From Bacillota bacterium (GTDB taxonomy: Bacteria > Bacillota > Clostridia > Peptostreptococcales > Anaerovoracaceae): a stretch of DNA of 64,000 nucleotides. The position numbers and the translations under genes are program-made. Where the stretch lies: NCBI GenBank assembly GCA_017432345.1, contig JAFRJI010000037.1:38076-102075 (forward strand), read 5' to 3'. Shown here piece by piece: positions 32,268 to 41,307 of this stretch (the stretch's first letter is position 1; the number at the start of each line of letters is the position of its first letter). The notes below the pieces were generated by a model. That model did not search any database and was not told where the DNA came from. It saw nothing but the letters and a program-made list of their open reading frames with translations.

Positions 32268-34271
32268 CTAGCAGATCCTGGTTCCTTCCGGAATGATGTC
32301 ATCCACGAAGATGACCTGGCATCCGCAGGCGTTGTTGGTCGCCGCCAGCAGCATGCCTTCGGACTCGACGCCCGTCAGTCTTGCCGGCATCAGATTCGCC
32401 ACGACGATGATCTTCTTGCCGACCAATTCTTCCGGCTCGTAATCAGCCTTGATGCTGGAAACGATCACGCGCTCCTTGATTCCATCAAAGAGCGTCAGCT
32501 TGTAGTTGCTGTGCGCCTTCCGGATCTCCTGGCACTTGAGAACTTTGCATACCCGCATGTCGACGGTGTAGAAGTCGTCGATGGTAATCTCCTTCTCTTC
32601 GATCGGCGCCACCGGATCCGGGTCGCCGTAGACTTTCTCTTTCTTCTCCGCTTTTTCTTCCAAAAGTTCCGGATGCAGTTCCAGTTCGGTCTTCGGCGTT
32701 GAGAAGTCCAGAAGCGGCAGGTAACGTTCCTTTTCGATGGCATAGAGGAACAGATAGAGTCTCGGTCCCTTTTCCTTCGCGATCAGGAGCTTGTAGACGA
32801 TCTTGAAGAATTCACGCTGCAGCTTCTTGATATCCGGACGGTCTTCTCCATAGACCATCTTCGGGATCGCGTAGAGTTCCGCGTTAAGCGCATCCAGATC
32901 GTACTCTTCCTCGGACAGATACTTGTACAGAATCTCCAGTTCCTTCTTCTGGTCGTCGTCCAGGCTTTCGTACAGATTCCAGTCTCTTGTCTTCCGCAGG
33001 GAATTGGCCTGTTCCGGCGCGCACTTCTCCAGCCAGTTCTTGGCCAGATCCAGTCTCTGCTTGAAGTCTTCGTACTTGTACGGCTGGTTGATCTTCTCGA
33101 ATACCGTTTCCATCATCGGGACGTTGAAGTCCACGATGGAGCCCAGCTGCACCAGCAGCGCCATCGGAACGGTCTTGATATCCGTGTATTCGGTCATGCA
33201 GTTCGCCATAACGACATTCAGGTATTCGTTGTCGGAACCTTCCTTGTACTCGTTGTACATCTTGTCGAACTCGAAGTACTGGCGCAGGATACCGTCGTCG
33301 AAGCAGAAATCGAATGCCTTGGTCGGCTCGCTCTTGGAGTAGAGCCACAGGATGATCTCCGGCTGATAGAACTGCAGCAGTGTCTGCGGCGTCATGTTCA
33401 ATCCGGAAGATCCGGACATCTTGCCGGCGACACCTTTGATGCCGATGAATTCGTAGCCCTGAAATTCCGGCGCGTCGTGATCAAAAATCTTTTTGCAGAT
33501 CACTTTGCCCGTTTCATAGCTTCCGCCCGGGGATGCGTGATCCTTGCCGCCCGGCTCGAAGTCAACGTCTTCGAACATCCAACGCATTGCCCAGTCAACT
33601 TTCCAAGCCAGCTTGCAGTTGAAGTCCGTATCGAAATTGAATGTTCCCTTGTGTCCGCAGGCGCATTCGTATTCCGCGATATGTGTTTCATCATCATAAG
33701 AGATGATCTTGGTCGTGTCTTTTTCGCATTCCGGGCAGTAAATGCTCGCCGGATAATACCGGTCGCGTTCCCCTTCTTCCGCCTGCTGTGTGCGGAAGCT
33801 GTCCAGAATATCGAAGATCTCTCTTCTCTTGGCCATGGCCATCAGTACGTGCTCTTTATATACGCCGGAGCGATACATTTCCGCCTGGTATTTGAAGTCC
33901 ATTTCGATATGGAAGTCCTTGATGGATTCCAGGAATTCCTCTTCGAAGTAGGATGCGTAGGTTCCTTCTTCACCGAACGGGTTCGGGCAGTCCACATAAG
34001 CCCGGCCGATGTACCGTTCGAAATCCGGCGCCACTTTGGCGACGTTGACCGGAACTTTCCTCAGACGGTCCAGTTCGTCCCATGAAAAGAGGAGTCTGGC
34101 TTTTTTGCCGGCTCTCTCCAGGGCTTTGCATACGAACAGCGATGTGGCGATATCCCTGAAATTACCGATATGGATCGAGCCCGACGGGCTGATTCCGGCT
34201 GCGCAGACGTATTCTTCTTTGTCCGGCTTCTTCGCAATAACTCTTTGCGCTATTTCATCTGACCAGTGCAT
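32268..34271 (-). CDS. lysS: Class I lysyl-tRNA synthetase with C-terminal tRNA-binding domain
   Basis: A 667-residue protein. Residues 1-530 are a class I (archaeal-type) LysRS: HIGH-like GSIHIGNF, a zinc-binding CPEC/CACG pair, KMSKS-like AGKMSGSSG, and a helical anticodon-binding bundle. From about residue 558 there is a tRNA-binding OB domain of the Arc1p/EMAP-II type found at the end of MetRS and in PheRS-beta: FYTVDMRVCKVLKCQEI, ERVIVSSIKADYEPEEL, GKKIIVVANL and GVESEGMLLAAT. A Lys/Glu linker joins the parts. Most class I enzymes end without this domain. It is the last gene of the murE operon, ten bases after greA. Confidence 0.93.
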   Translation of the reverse strand: MHWSDEIAQRVIAKKPDKEEYVCAAGISPSGSIHIGNFRDIATSLFVCKALERAGKKARLLFSWDELDRLRKVPVNVAKVAPDFERYIGRAYVDCPNPFGEEGTYASYFEEEFLESIKDFHIEMDFKYQAEMYRSGVYKEHVLMAMAKRREIFDILDSFRTQQAEEGERDRYYPASIYCPECEKDTTKIISYDDETHIAEYECACGHKGTFNFDTDFNCKLAWKVDWAMRWMFEDVDFEPGGKDHASPGGSYETGKVICKKIFDHDAPEFQGYEFIGIKGVAGKMSGSSGLNMTPQTLLQFYQPEIILWLYSKSEPTKAFDFCFDDGILRQYFEFDKMYNEYKEGSDNEYLNVVMANCMTEYTDIKTVPMALLVQLGSIVDFNVPMMETVFEKINQPYKYEDFKQRLDLAKNWLEKCAPEQANSLRKTRDWNLYESLDDDQKKELEILYKYLSEEEYDLDALNAELYAIPKMVYGEDRPDIKKLQREFFKIVYKLLIAKEKGPRLYLFLYAIEKERYLPLLDFSTPKTELELHPELLEEKAEKKEKVYGDPDPVAPIEEKEITIDDFYTVDMRVCKVLKCQEIRKAHSNYKLTLFDGIKERVIVSSIKADYEPEELVGKKIIVVANLMPARLTGVESEGMLLAATNNACGCQVIFVDDIIPEGTRIC

Positions 34272-34280
34272 GTTTTCCTC

Positions 34281-34766
34281 CTATTTTGCGATCTTTGTGA
34301 TTTGATAATTGATGATTCCGTCCGGGACTTCGACGGCGACCTTGTCGCCTTTTTTATGACCGATCAGGGCTTTGCCTACGGAAGACTCGTTGGAGATCTT
34401 ACCATTGAACGGATCGGATTCCGTCGCTCCGACGATGGAGAATACTTCGACTTCCTTCGTGTCCAGATCCTTGACCGTGACTTTCAGGCCGACGTTGACG
34501 ACATCGCCTTTTACATCGTCTTCCTGCACGATCTTCGCTTTACGGAGCATCTCTTCCAGATAGCGGATCCGCTCTTCCAGTTCCGCCTGTTCGTTTTTCG
34601 CGGAATCGTATTCGGCGTTTTCGGAAATATCTCCGTAGGAAATAGCCTCTTTTATTCTCTCAGCGACTTCCGCACGTTTGACGGAAACCAGATTTTCATG
34701 TTCTGCAACGATCTTGTCATAACCCTCCTGGGTCAATAACATTTCTTCATTCATGATTTCATCCAT
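34281..34766 (-). CDS. greA: Transcript cleavage factor GreA
   Basis: A 161-residue GreA. Residues 1-80 form the coiled-coil with the conserved acidic tip (SENAEYDSAKNEQAELEERI), which reaches into the RNA polymerase channel to rescue backtracked complexes; the C-terminal globular domain has ISNESSVGKALIGHKKGD. The start follows AAAGGAG at a long spacing; a second ATG four codons inside is possible. It precedes lysS by ten bases, the usual greA-lysS order in Firmicutes. Confidence 0.96.
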   Translation of the reverse strand: MDEIMNEEMLLTQEGYDKIVAEHENLVSVKRAEVAERIKEAISYGDISENAEYDSAKNEQAELEERIRYLEEMLRKAKIVQEDDVKGDVVNVGLKVTVKDLDTKEVEVFSIVGATESDPFNGKISNESSVGKALIGHKKGDKVAVEVPDGIINYQITKIAK

Positions 34767-34833
34767 GATTCAGTAAATCTCCTTTCGTTTCGATGGATTA
34801 TTATCTCACAACGCCCATGCCATGTCAATGAAG

Positions 34834-35940
34834 CTAGATATAGACTTTCGCAACATTCGGCGAGTTGGTCAGGTAGACCATCATGGCGTAATTGACTTTG
34901 AATTCGACGATATCGCCGACCCGCAGATCGCCACCCTTGTCCACAATGTCCTGGATGTCCAGCAGCGTGTGGTCGGAGGATGCTCCCAGCACCTCGATCC
35001 CATCCATTTCCGGGATCAGTTCGGACGGGTCGCCGTAATCCACTTTGCCGATTCCGAGCACCGCGCGACGGCGGATGCCCCGGTCCACATATTCGATCTT
35101 ATGTCCAAAGGCATCGAAGCCGATCTCGCCTACCGGGTGGGACGGCTTGTCTTTTACTTCGACGACTTCCGCTCTCAGGCGGAAGGTGTCCGTATGCATG
35201 TACGGCAGGTCATATCCGTAGAGCACTTTCAGGTCATATGAAAGCAGCACGCCCTCCCCGACCCGAAGCATATTGATCCTGGCCGGCATGTCTCCGTCGA
35301 TGACGCGCATGAAAGAACTCGTCGCTCCGCCGGAAATGATCTCCAGCTCACGTCCGATCCTGTCTTCGATGACTTCTGCGATATCCACCAGTTCCTGCAG
35401 TTTTTCCTTTGTCGGCTGAACAGAACCGTAGCATCCGACATTGACGCCGACGCCGGCCAGATGCAGATTGTGCATCTCATGCTCGATCATCACTGCAACA
35501 TCCGCCATCTCATCTTTGTCCCAGTATCCTTCGCGCAGATCACCGCAATCCGCCATCAGGATGATATTATGGATCTTGTCGTGTTTTCCGGCGAATTTAT
35601 TCAGCTCACGGATCACTGATATCTCGCTGTTCAGGCTGTAGTCGCAGATCCGGACCACGTCTTCCGCTTCCGTGATCATCGGGATGCGGATCATCATCAG
35701 TTCCGCCTGGATCCCCGCGTCCTTGAGGGGCGCCAGCTGATCCAGTCGGGAGCTCGCGATCCAGCGGCAGCCGGCACGGTAGAACTGTTCCGCGCAAGGG
35801 ATCAGACCGTTGCAGCCTTTGATGACGCCGGCGATCTCGATTCCTATTTCATCGCACCGCCGTACGACCTGCGTGATGTTGCTTCTCAGTTTGTTCAGAT
35901 CAACGATCAGTTCCGGATATCCTTTTCTTTCATAATCCAT
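34834..35940 (-). CDS. Alanine/ornithine racemase-like PLP enzyme (fold III)
   Basis: A 368-residue fold-type III PLP enzyme. The PLP lysine is in IEIAGVIKGCNGL; ILMADCGDLREGYWDKD and ELEIISGGATSSFMRV are signature stretches of the alanine/ornithine racemase-like family, which includes ornithine racemase of amino-acid-fermenting Clostridia. The start is the ATG after AGGAGC. It is not a canonical Alr, which would have a C-terminal Tyr base and a different domain order. It could racemise ornithine, or alanine for the peptidoglycan made by the murE-led operon. Substrate unknown. Confidence 0.8.
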   Translation of the reverse strand: MDYERKGYPELIVDLNKLRSNITQVVRRCDEIGIEIAGVIKGCNGLIPCAEQFYRAGCRWIASSRLDQLAPLKDAGIQAELMMIRIPMITEAEDVVRICDYSLNSEISVIRELNKFAGKHDKIHNIILMADCGDLREGYWDKDEMADVAVMIEHEMHNLHLAGVGVNVGCYGSVQPTKEKLQELVDIAEVIEDRIGRELEIISGGATSSFMRVIDGDMPARINMLRVGEGVLLSYDLKVLYGYDLPYMHTDTFRLRAEVVEVKDKPSHPVGEIGFDAFGHKIEYVDRGIRRRAVLGIGKVDYGDPSELIPEMDGIEVLGASSDHTLLDIQDIVDKGGDLRVGDIVEFKVNYAMMVYLTNSPNVAKVYI

Positions 35941-35950
35941 AGTCTTGCTC

Positions 35951-37756
35951 CTATTCTTCTGTTTTGTTCTCCTCTGCAAACCGGATGAGTTTGGAGGATG
36001 TGTTATGTATAAAGTCCGTCTTTCTCAGAATGACTTTTTTGATCTTTCTGTATGCAGGCGCGTCTTCATTGATCTTGTCGACTTCTTTCCAGATCAGCGC
36101 CTTCACGTCTTCATCGGTATACGTTTCTCCGAGGATCTCTTTGATTTCTTCGCTGTCCACTTTGACAGAAGCCACAATCTGCGTATCGCTGCCGGAAGCT
36201 TTTGCATCTTCAAAGACGAACGACTCGGCAATGAAGTCCACCAGCCCCAGCTGGTATTCGATCTCTTCCGGATAGACGTTCTTGCCGTTCTTCGTAATGA
36301 TGACGTTCTTGGCACGGCCCGTCAGATAGGCGTACCCGTCGTTGTCCACATAGCCCAGATCACCGGTGTGGAACCAGCCCTCTTCATCGATGACTTTCGC
36401 TGTCTCCTCCGGATCGTCGTAGTATCCCAGCATCAGGTTCTCGCCGCGGATGCAGATCTCGCCGATGCCTTCGTCATTCGGGTCAAGGACTTTGATGTCC
36501 TGGCTCGGGAACGGCACGCCGACTGATCTGGAATTCGGCGCATCCTGCGGGTTGAATGCTCCCATCGGAGCCGCTTCTGTGAGGCCGTAACCCTGCAGTG
36601 CGTTGAATCCGAAATCCTGCAGACCGTCCAATATCTCCGGATCGATCTTGGCGCCTCCGCAGATCAGCGTTTTCATCCTTCCGCCAAAGACTGCCCGGAT
36701 ATCTCCAAAGAACTTATCGCCCAGATCCAGACCGAACTTCTTCGTTACGCGATTGACCTTGATGACCCGTTTCAGCGTCTTTTCCTTGCCCTGTTTGCGC
36801 ACGTTCTTCCAGATGGTGTGATACATCTTCTCATAGAGCGCCGGGACCGCCAGCATCATGGTCGGCCGGACTTCCTTGAGGTTCTTCGTGATGTATTTGA
36901 GCCCCTGGCAGAACGCGACGGCGGATCCCTTGTAGATCGCCATCAGGAAGCAGCAGGTGCATTCATACGTGTGATGCAAAGGCAGGAAGGACAGATAGAT
37001 GTCCGTCGGTTCCAGCGTGAAAATGGTCGGCGCAATCATCAGCTCAGCGCAGACGTTTTTCTGGCTGAGCATGACGCCCTTTGGCGTTCCGGTCGTGCCG
37101 GAGGTGAAGATGAGAATGCTCATCACTTCATTGTCCACTTCGGCGTCGATATAGGAGGTATCCCCTTCTTCGACCAGCTTCTTGCCTTCCTCGATCAGCT
37201 GTTTCCAGGAAAGCACGCCGTCCTTCTCTTCGTCCGCGTCGAAGTTGACCAGAAGTTCCAGGTCCGTTTCGCCGCTGTCGAGAATGCTTCGGAACGTATC
37301 CAAATGGCGCCGGTCAAAAACGACGCAGCTGGCCTGTGCCCTTTGCAGCTGGCTCTTCAGTTCATCCTCGTTCAGTTCCTTATCCAACGGAACGATGCAG
37401 CCGATGCCGCCGGTCACAGCGAGGTAGGTGCTGCACCACTGATAGCAATTTGGCCCAATGACCGCAACGCGTTTGCCCTGAAGTCCGCGGGCGACCATCG
37501 CCGTGCCGAGTCCGTTGACATCTTTCAGCACTTCTTTATAGGTAATGCTCTCGAATTCGCCTTTTTTGCTCCACTTCTGCATGTAGGCGACGTTATCCGG
37601 AAAGAGCCTGGCGCTCGAATTCAGCAGATCCTTGATGTCGGTGATCGGTCGGCTCTCTTTGCATTTTACGAACGGCCGCGGATCGTTGTTGACCGCGTCT
37701 ACCAGACTCTGCGCCCATTCCAGCGCTTTCTGTCTTTTCTCATTGTTATCAGTCAT
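35951..37756 (-). CDS. AMP-forming long-chain acyl-CoA synthetase
   Basis: A 601-residue ANL-superfamily ligase. A3 loop LIFTSGTTGTPKG, A5 GYGLTEAAP, A7/A8 GWFHTGDLGYVDNDGYAYL, and the C-terminal catalytic lysine region near AYRKIKKVILRKTDF. It activates a carboxylic acid through an acyl-AMP to acyl-CoA; the size and the FadD-like motif fit long-chain acids. It lies in the murE operon 11 bases before the racemase gene and 12 after the C_GCAxxG_C_C gene. No transmembrane region. Confidence 0.92.
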   Translation of the reverse strand: MTDNNEKRQKALEWAQSLVDAVNNDPRPFVKCKESRPITDIKDLLNSSARLFPDNVAYMQKWSKKGEFESITYKEVLKDVNGLGTAMVARGLQGKRVAVIGPNCYQWCSTYLAVTGGIGCIVPLDKELNEDELKSQLQRAQASCVVFDRRHLDTFRSILDSGETDLELLVNFDADEEKDGVLSWKQLIEEGKKLVEEGDTSYIDAEVDNEVMSILIFTSGTTGTPKGVMLSQKNVCAELMIAPTIFTLEPTDIYLSFLPLHHTYECTCCFLMAIYKGSAVAFCQGLKYITKNLKEVRPTMMLAVPALYEKMYHTIWKNVRKQGKEKTLKRVIKVNRVTKKFGLDLGDKFFGDIRAVFGGRMKTLICGGAKIDPEILDGLQDFGFNALQGYGLTEAAPMGAFNPQDAPNSRSVGVPFPSQDIKVLDPNDEGIGEICIRGENLMLGYYDDPEETAKVIDEEGWFHTGDLGYVDNDGYAYLTGRAKNVIITKNGKNVYPEEIEYQLGLVDFIAESFVFEDAKASGSDTQIVASVKVDSEEIKEILGETYTDEDVKALIWKEVDKINEDAPAYRKIKKVILRKTDFIHNTSSKLIRFAEENKTEE

Positions 37757-37768
37757 GATGGCTCTCCT

Positions 37769-38248
37769 TTACTCGACTCCCTGCTCGAGATATTTTTCCA
37801 CGATCGTTGCTGCATCTTCCACGCATCCATCACAGCTCCGCAAGATCTTTCCGGTTTTCTTTCCATCAACGATACCTTTGATCTCACTGCAGATGATGGA
37901 TCCGTTCTTTTTCTGGAATTCATCGATCATGGCTTTTGCAGCTTTGTAGCTCGTCTTCTTGGATGCCGGTTTCTCCAGATTCCCGTCGGACTCCTTCATG
38001 CCCGCGACGGCAGCCATGGCTGAAACAGCGCCGCAAGTCGTCATGCTGCCCATTCCCAGTCCGAAGCCTTCCATGATCTCAAAGACCTCTTTCTCGCTTC
38101 TTCCCAGATCCTCTGCAAAAGCACAGGCGACTGCCTGGGCGCAGTTGTATCCTTTGTGGTGATTGATGATCGCCTGCTGAACTTTTTCACTCTTGCCGAT
38201 CAGCAGTTCCTTCCAGGCGTTCGGATCAGGTTTCTTGTTCTCACTCAT
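37769..38248 (-). CDS. C_GCAxxG_C_C family redox protein
   Basis: A 159-residue protein with the family pattern NCAQAVACAFAEDLG, MTTCGAVSAMAAVAGM, ICSEIKG and SCDGCVEDAA, i.e. five or more conserved Cys and the GCAxxG-like element. Members often sit beside oxidoreductases and may carry a metal or Fe-S centre; their role is unknown. Here it lies between an FAD oxidoreductase and an acyl-CoA ligase in one operon. Confidence 0.88.
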   Translation of the reverse strand: MSENKKPDPNAWKELLIGKSEKVQQAIINHHKGYNCAQAVACAFAEDLGRSEKEVFEIMEGFGLGMGSMTTCGAVSAMAAVAGMKESDGNLEKPASKKTSYKAAKAMIDEFQKKNGSIICSEIKGIVDGKKTGKILRSCDGCVEDAATIVEKYLEQGVE

Positions 38249-38279
38249 AATGGTTTCCTTTCTCTCTTAGGAATTTTGC

Positions 38280-39674
38280 TTATGCATTGTATTTGTCCGC
38301 CAGTATCCTGGCAACGTATACGCCGCTTGCCGAAGCCTGCGACAGGGAATGCGTCACGCCGGACCCATCGCCCAGCGCATACAGTCCCGGAATCTTCGTC
38401 TGCAGATTCTCATCCACCTTGACGACGGAATTGTAGAACTTGACTTCCACGCCGTACAGCAGTGTATCTTCATTGGCGGTTCCCGGTGCGATCTTGTCCA
38501 GCGCGTAGATCATCTCGATGATATTGTCCAGCTGCCGCTTCGGGATGACCAGAGACAGGTCTCCCGGCGTTGCCTGCAGCGTTGGGCGGGTGAAGCATTT
38601 CTTCATTCTCCGCTCGCTGGATCGTCTTCCCTTGACCAGATCCCCAAACCGCTGGAGCAGGACTCCGCCGCCCAGCATGTTGGAGAGCTTTGCAATAGAT
38701 TCGCCGTATTCGTTGCTGTCGTCGAACGGTTCTGTAAAGCTGTTCGAGACCAGCAACGCGAAGTTCGTATTATTCGTGTGCAGTTCCGGCGCATCGTAGC
38801 TGTGACCGTTGACCGTTACGATTCCATTGGTGTTCTCCGCGACGACTTCGCCGTACGGATTCATACAGAACGTCCGCACCATATCGTTATATTTATCCGT
38901 CTTATAGACGATCTTGCTTTCGTACACGTCATCGGTAATGTGCTTGAACACTTCTGCCGGGAGCTCGACCCGGACACCGATATCGACCCGGTTCTTTTTC
39001 TGCTCGATTCCCATCTTGTCGCAAACGCTGGAGATCCACTTGGATCCGGAACGGCCGGTGGCAAGGACCAGGTCTTTGCAGTTGAATTCCTCTCCCGTAT
39101 CGGTAACGACCGTGAAGGTGCGGTCCGCCTCGCGGACGACATCCACGATGGTCGTGTGGAACCGCATCTCGATCTTTTTTTTGGCGTAGTCGAACATCTT
39201 CGCGAGGATGCGGACGTTGCGGTCCGTTCCCAGATGACGCACTTTCGCTTCCAGAAGGTGCAGGTTGTTGCGCAGGCATACCGTCTTCAGTTCGGAGCTT
39301 GCCGTCGAATAGAGCTTCGCATCGGCGCCGCCCATACTGCAAAGCACTTCGTCGACGTATTCCATCAGTTCCATAGCCTGATCCACGCCAACATAGTTAT
39401 GCAGATCGCCACCGAACTGGGTCGTGATATTGTATTTGCCGTCGGACAGCGTGCCCGCCCCGCCATATCCGTTCATGATATGGCACGGATTGCATTTGAC
39501 GCAGCTCTTGGTCGCGCCTAATTTGATTGGGCAAAGCCGCTCTTCCAGCCGGCCGCCTTTATCGAGCACCAGCACTCTGGCATTGATGTCCAGCTTGGCG
39601 AGTTCATAGCTCATGAACACTCCGCTGGCACCTGCTCCGACAACGATTACATCATATTTTTCCATTGGTTTCAT
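38280..39674 (-). CDS. FAD-dependent oxidoreductase (COG2509-like)
   Basis: A 464-residue flavoprotein. FAD dinucleotide fold DVIVVGAGASGVFMSYELAK at the N-terminus, a Cys-rich stretch KSCVKCNPCHIMNGYGGAG (about residues 57-75), CKDLVLATGRSGSKW in the middle, and PGLYALGDGSGVTHSLSQA at the end, which closes the FAD site. Family members are uncharacterised dehydrogenases. The start follows AAAGGAG. It is directly after murE in the operon, 12 bases away. Confidence 0.9.
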   Translation of the reverse strand: MKPMEKYDVIVVGAGASGVFMSYELAKLDINARVLVLDKGGRLEERLCPIKLGATKSCVKCNPCHIMNGYGGAGTLSDGKYNITTQFGGDLHNYVGVDQAMELMEYVDEVLCSMGGADAKLYSTASSELKTVCLRNNLHLLEAKVRHLGTDRNVRILAKMFDYAKKKIEMRFHTTIVDVVREADRTFTVVTDTGEEFNCKDLVLATGRSGSKWISSVCDKMGIEQKKNRVDIGVRVELPAEVFKHITDDVYESKIVYKTDKYNDMVRTFCMNPYGEVVAENTNGIVTVNGHSYDAPELHTNNTNFALLVSNSFTEPFDDSNEYGESIAKLSNMLGGGVLLQRFGDLVKGRRSSERRMKKCFTRPTLQATPGDLSLVIPKRQLDNIIEMIYALDKIAPGTANEDTLLYGVEVKFYNSVVKVDENLQTKIPGLYALGDGSGVTHSLSQASASGVYVARILADKYNA

Positions 39675-39686
39675 GATCTCCTTTAT

Positions 39687-41198
39687 CTAATTCTCTCTCA
39701 GTTCTTCCAATACCTCTTTGATCAGGACGCGCTCGTCCATATCGTGCTTGACGCCGTTGATTTCCTGATACGTTTCATGGCCTTTGCCGGCGCAGATGAT
39801 GATATCGCCCGGCTCGCCGTGTTCGATTGCATAGCGGATCGCTTCTTTGCGGTCGATGATCTCCACGTATTTCCCGTCCGTCCGGCCGATTCCCGTCTTG
39901 ATATCGTCGATGATCGACTGCGGATCCTCGTTTCTCGGATTGTCGCTGGTGATGATCGTCAGGTCCGCCAGATTACCGGACACTTCCCCCATGTCGAACC
40001 GCCGGTCGCGGGCGCGGTTGCCGCCGCATCCAAAGACCGTGACCAGCCGGTGCGGATTGTATTCCCGCAGTGTCGTCAGCAGGCTTTCCAGCGCCATGGC
40101 GTTGTGGGCGTAATCGATCATCAGCGTGAAATCGTCACTGACCTTGATCAGTTCGATCCGTCCCTTTACCTTGATGTCCTTCAGCGCCTCCACGATGCTC
40201 TCCGGATCCACATCGAAGTGCCGGCAGATCGCGATGGCCGTCATGGAATTGTACACGCTGAACTTGCCAGGAATATCGATCTCCACCGGAAAGTCCATCA
40301 TGCCCTTAACGTGGTAGCGGATCCCCAGATACCCCGGCTGGGATACCAGTTCCATGTCCTCCGCCCGCAGGTCTTTCTTGCAAAGTTCCAAGTGCCGGCT
40401 CTCGCCGATGCCGTAGGTCTCGATCTGGCAAGTCGCTCCCTCGATGATCCGTTCAAAGTGCTCGTCGTCCCGGTTGATGATGCCGACTCTGCACTGCTTC
40501 AACAGCATTTTTTTGCACGCGAGATAGTGGTCGAAATCCCGGTGCTCATTCGGACCGACGTGGTCCGGTTCGATATTCGTAAAGATTCCGTAGTCGAAGA
40601 TGAATCCGGCTGTCCTATGCAGCATGAATCCCTGCGAGGAAGCTTCCATCACGACACAGTCGCAGCCGGCGTCAACCATTTCGCGGAAATATTTCTGTAC
40701 CAGATAGGATTCCGGCGTCGTATTGGCTGCCGGGATCGTCTTTTCTCCGATGATCACTTCAATGGTCCCGATCAGGCCGACCTTGTGGCCGACGTTTTCA
40801 AGGATCGATTTGACCATATACGTCGTCGTGGTCTTGCCTTTGGTTCCGGTGATGCCGATGGTCTTGAGCTCTCTTGCCGGATGTCCGAACCATGCCGCGC
40901 TGATGCATGCCAGCGCGTACCGGCTGTTCTCCACTTTGACCATGACCGGTCCGGCTGTTCCGTCCTCTGTACCCAGATCGATCTCGTCTTCGACGACCAG
41001 CACCGCGGCGCCTTTTGCTGCCACGTCCGGCGCGAATTTATGGCCGTCGGCGACAGCGCCTTTGATACAGACGAACAGACAGCCCGGCTGCGCCTTGCGC
41101 GAATCCAGAACGATCTCTTCGACCTCGGTTTCCAGACCGTTTTCGCCGGCCTCGATCACTCCATATTCAATATCTGCAAGTAATTCTGATAGTTTCAT
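39687..41198 (-). CDS. murE: UDP-MurNAc-tripeptide synthetase MurE (meso-DAP type)
   Basis: A 503-residue Mur ligase. ATP loop GITGTKGKTTTTYMVKSIL, the UDP-MurNAc region NTTPESYLVQKYF, carbamylated-Lys region, and SDNPRNEDP, whose Arg is the mark of enzymes that add meso-diaminopimelate instead of lysine. This fits the ddh/dap genes at 53-56 kb. The start is the ATG after CAGGAG; the 28 upstream codons in frame overlap the promoter and the xth terminator. It is the first gene of the murE-to-lysS operon. Confidence 0.96.
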   Translation of the reverse strand: MKLSELLADIEYGVIEAGENGLETEVEEIVLDSRKAQPGCLFVCIKGAVADGHKFAPDVAAKGAAVLVVEDEIDLGTEDGTAGPVMVKVENSRYALACISAAWFGHPARELKTIGITGTKGKTTTTYMVKSILENVGHKVGLIGTIEVIIGEKTIPAANTTPESYLVQKYFREMVDAGCDCVVMEASSQGFMLHRTAGFIFDYGIFTNIEPDHVGPNEHRDFDHYLACKKMLLKQCRVGIINRDDEHFERIIEGATCQIETYGIGESRHLELCKKDLRAEDMELVSQPGYLGIRYHVKGMMDFPVEIDIPGKFSVYNSMTAIAICRHFDVDPESIVEALKDIKVKGRIELIKVSDDFTLMIDYAHNAMALESLLTTLREYNPHRLVTVFGCGGNRARDRRFDMGEVSGNLADLTIITSDNPRNEDPQSIIDDIKTGIGRTDGKYVEIIDRKEAIRYAIEHGEPGDIIICAGKGHETYQEINGVKHDMDERVLIKEVLEELREN

Positions 41199-41234
41199 TT
41201 TGTCTCCTGTTTTTTTGATGCACATACATAATAG

Positions 41235-41263
41235 ATTATACGTCATTCCGGACAAAAAAACAA
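41235..41263 (-). promoter_or_regulatory. Promoter of the murE operon
   Basis: Minus strand TTGTTT, 17-base spacer, perfect TATAAT, 37 bases before the murE start. The -35 box overlaps the U-run of the xth terminator, so terminator and promoter are interlocked. Confidence 0.65.
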
Positions 41264-41284
41264 TGCGAACCGTAATTCGCATTG
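41254..41284 (-). terminator. Terminator of the cobalamin operon/xth, with a duplicated half
   Basis: Minus-strand stem CAATGCGAA / TTCGCATTG (9 bp, loop of six) followed by seven U. A second copy of the right half (AACCGTAATTCGCATTG) lies immediately beside it at 41285-41301, so a 17-base direct repeat could form an alternative stem. Confidence 0.88.
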
Positions 41285-41307
41285 AACCGTAATTCGCATT
41301 GTGCTGT

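Noticed and set aside
39744-41183. Long plus-strand open frame opposite murE
   Set aside because: MurE is unmistakable on the other strand; the antisense frame is a by-product of codon composition.
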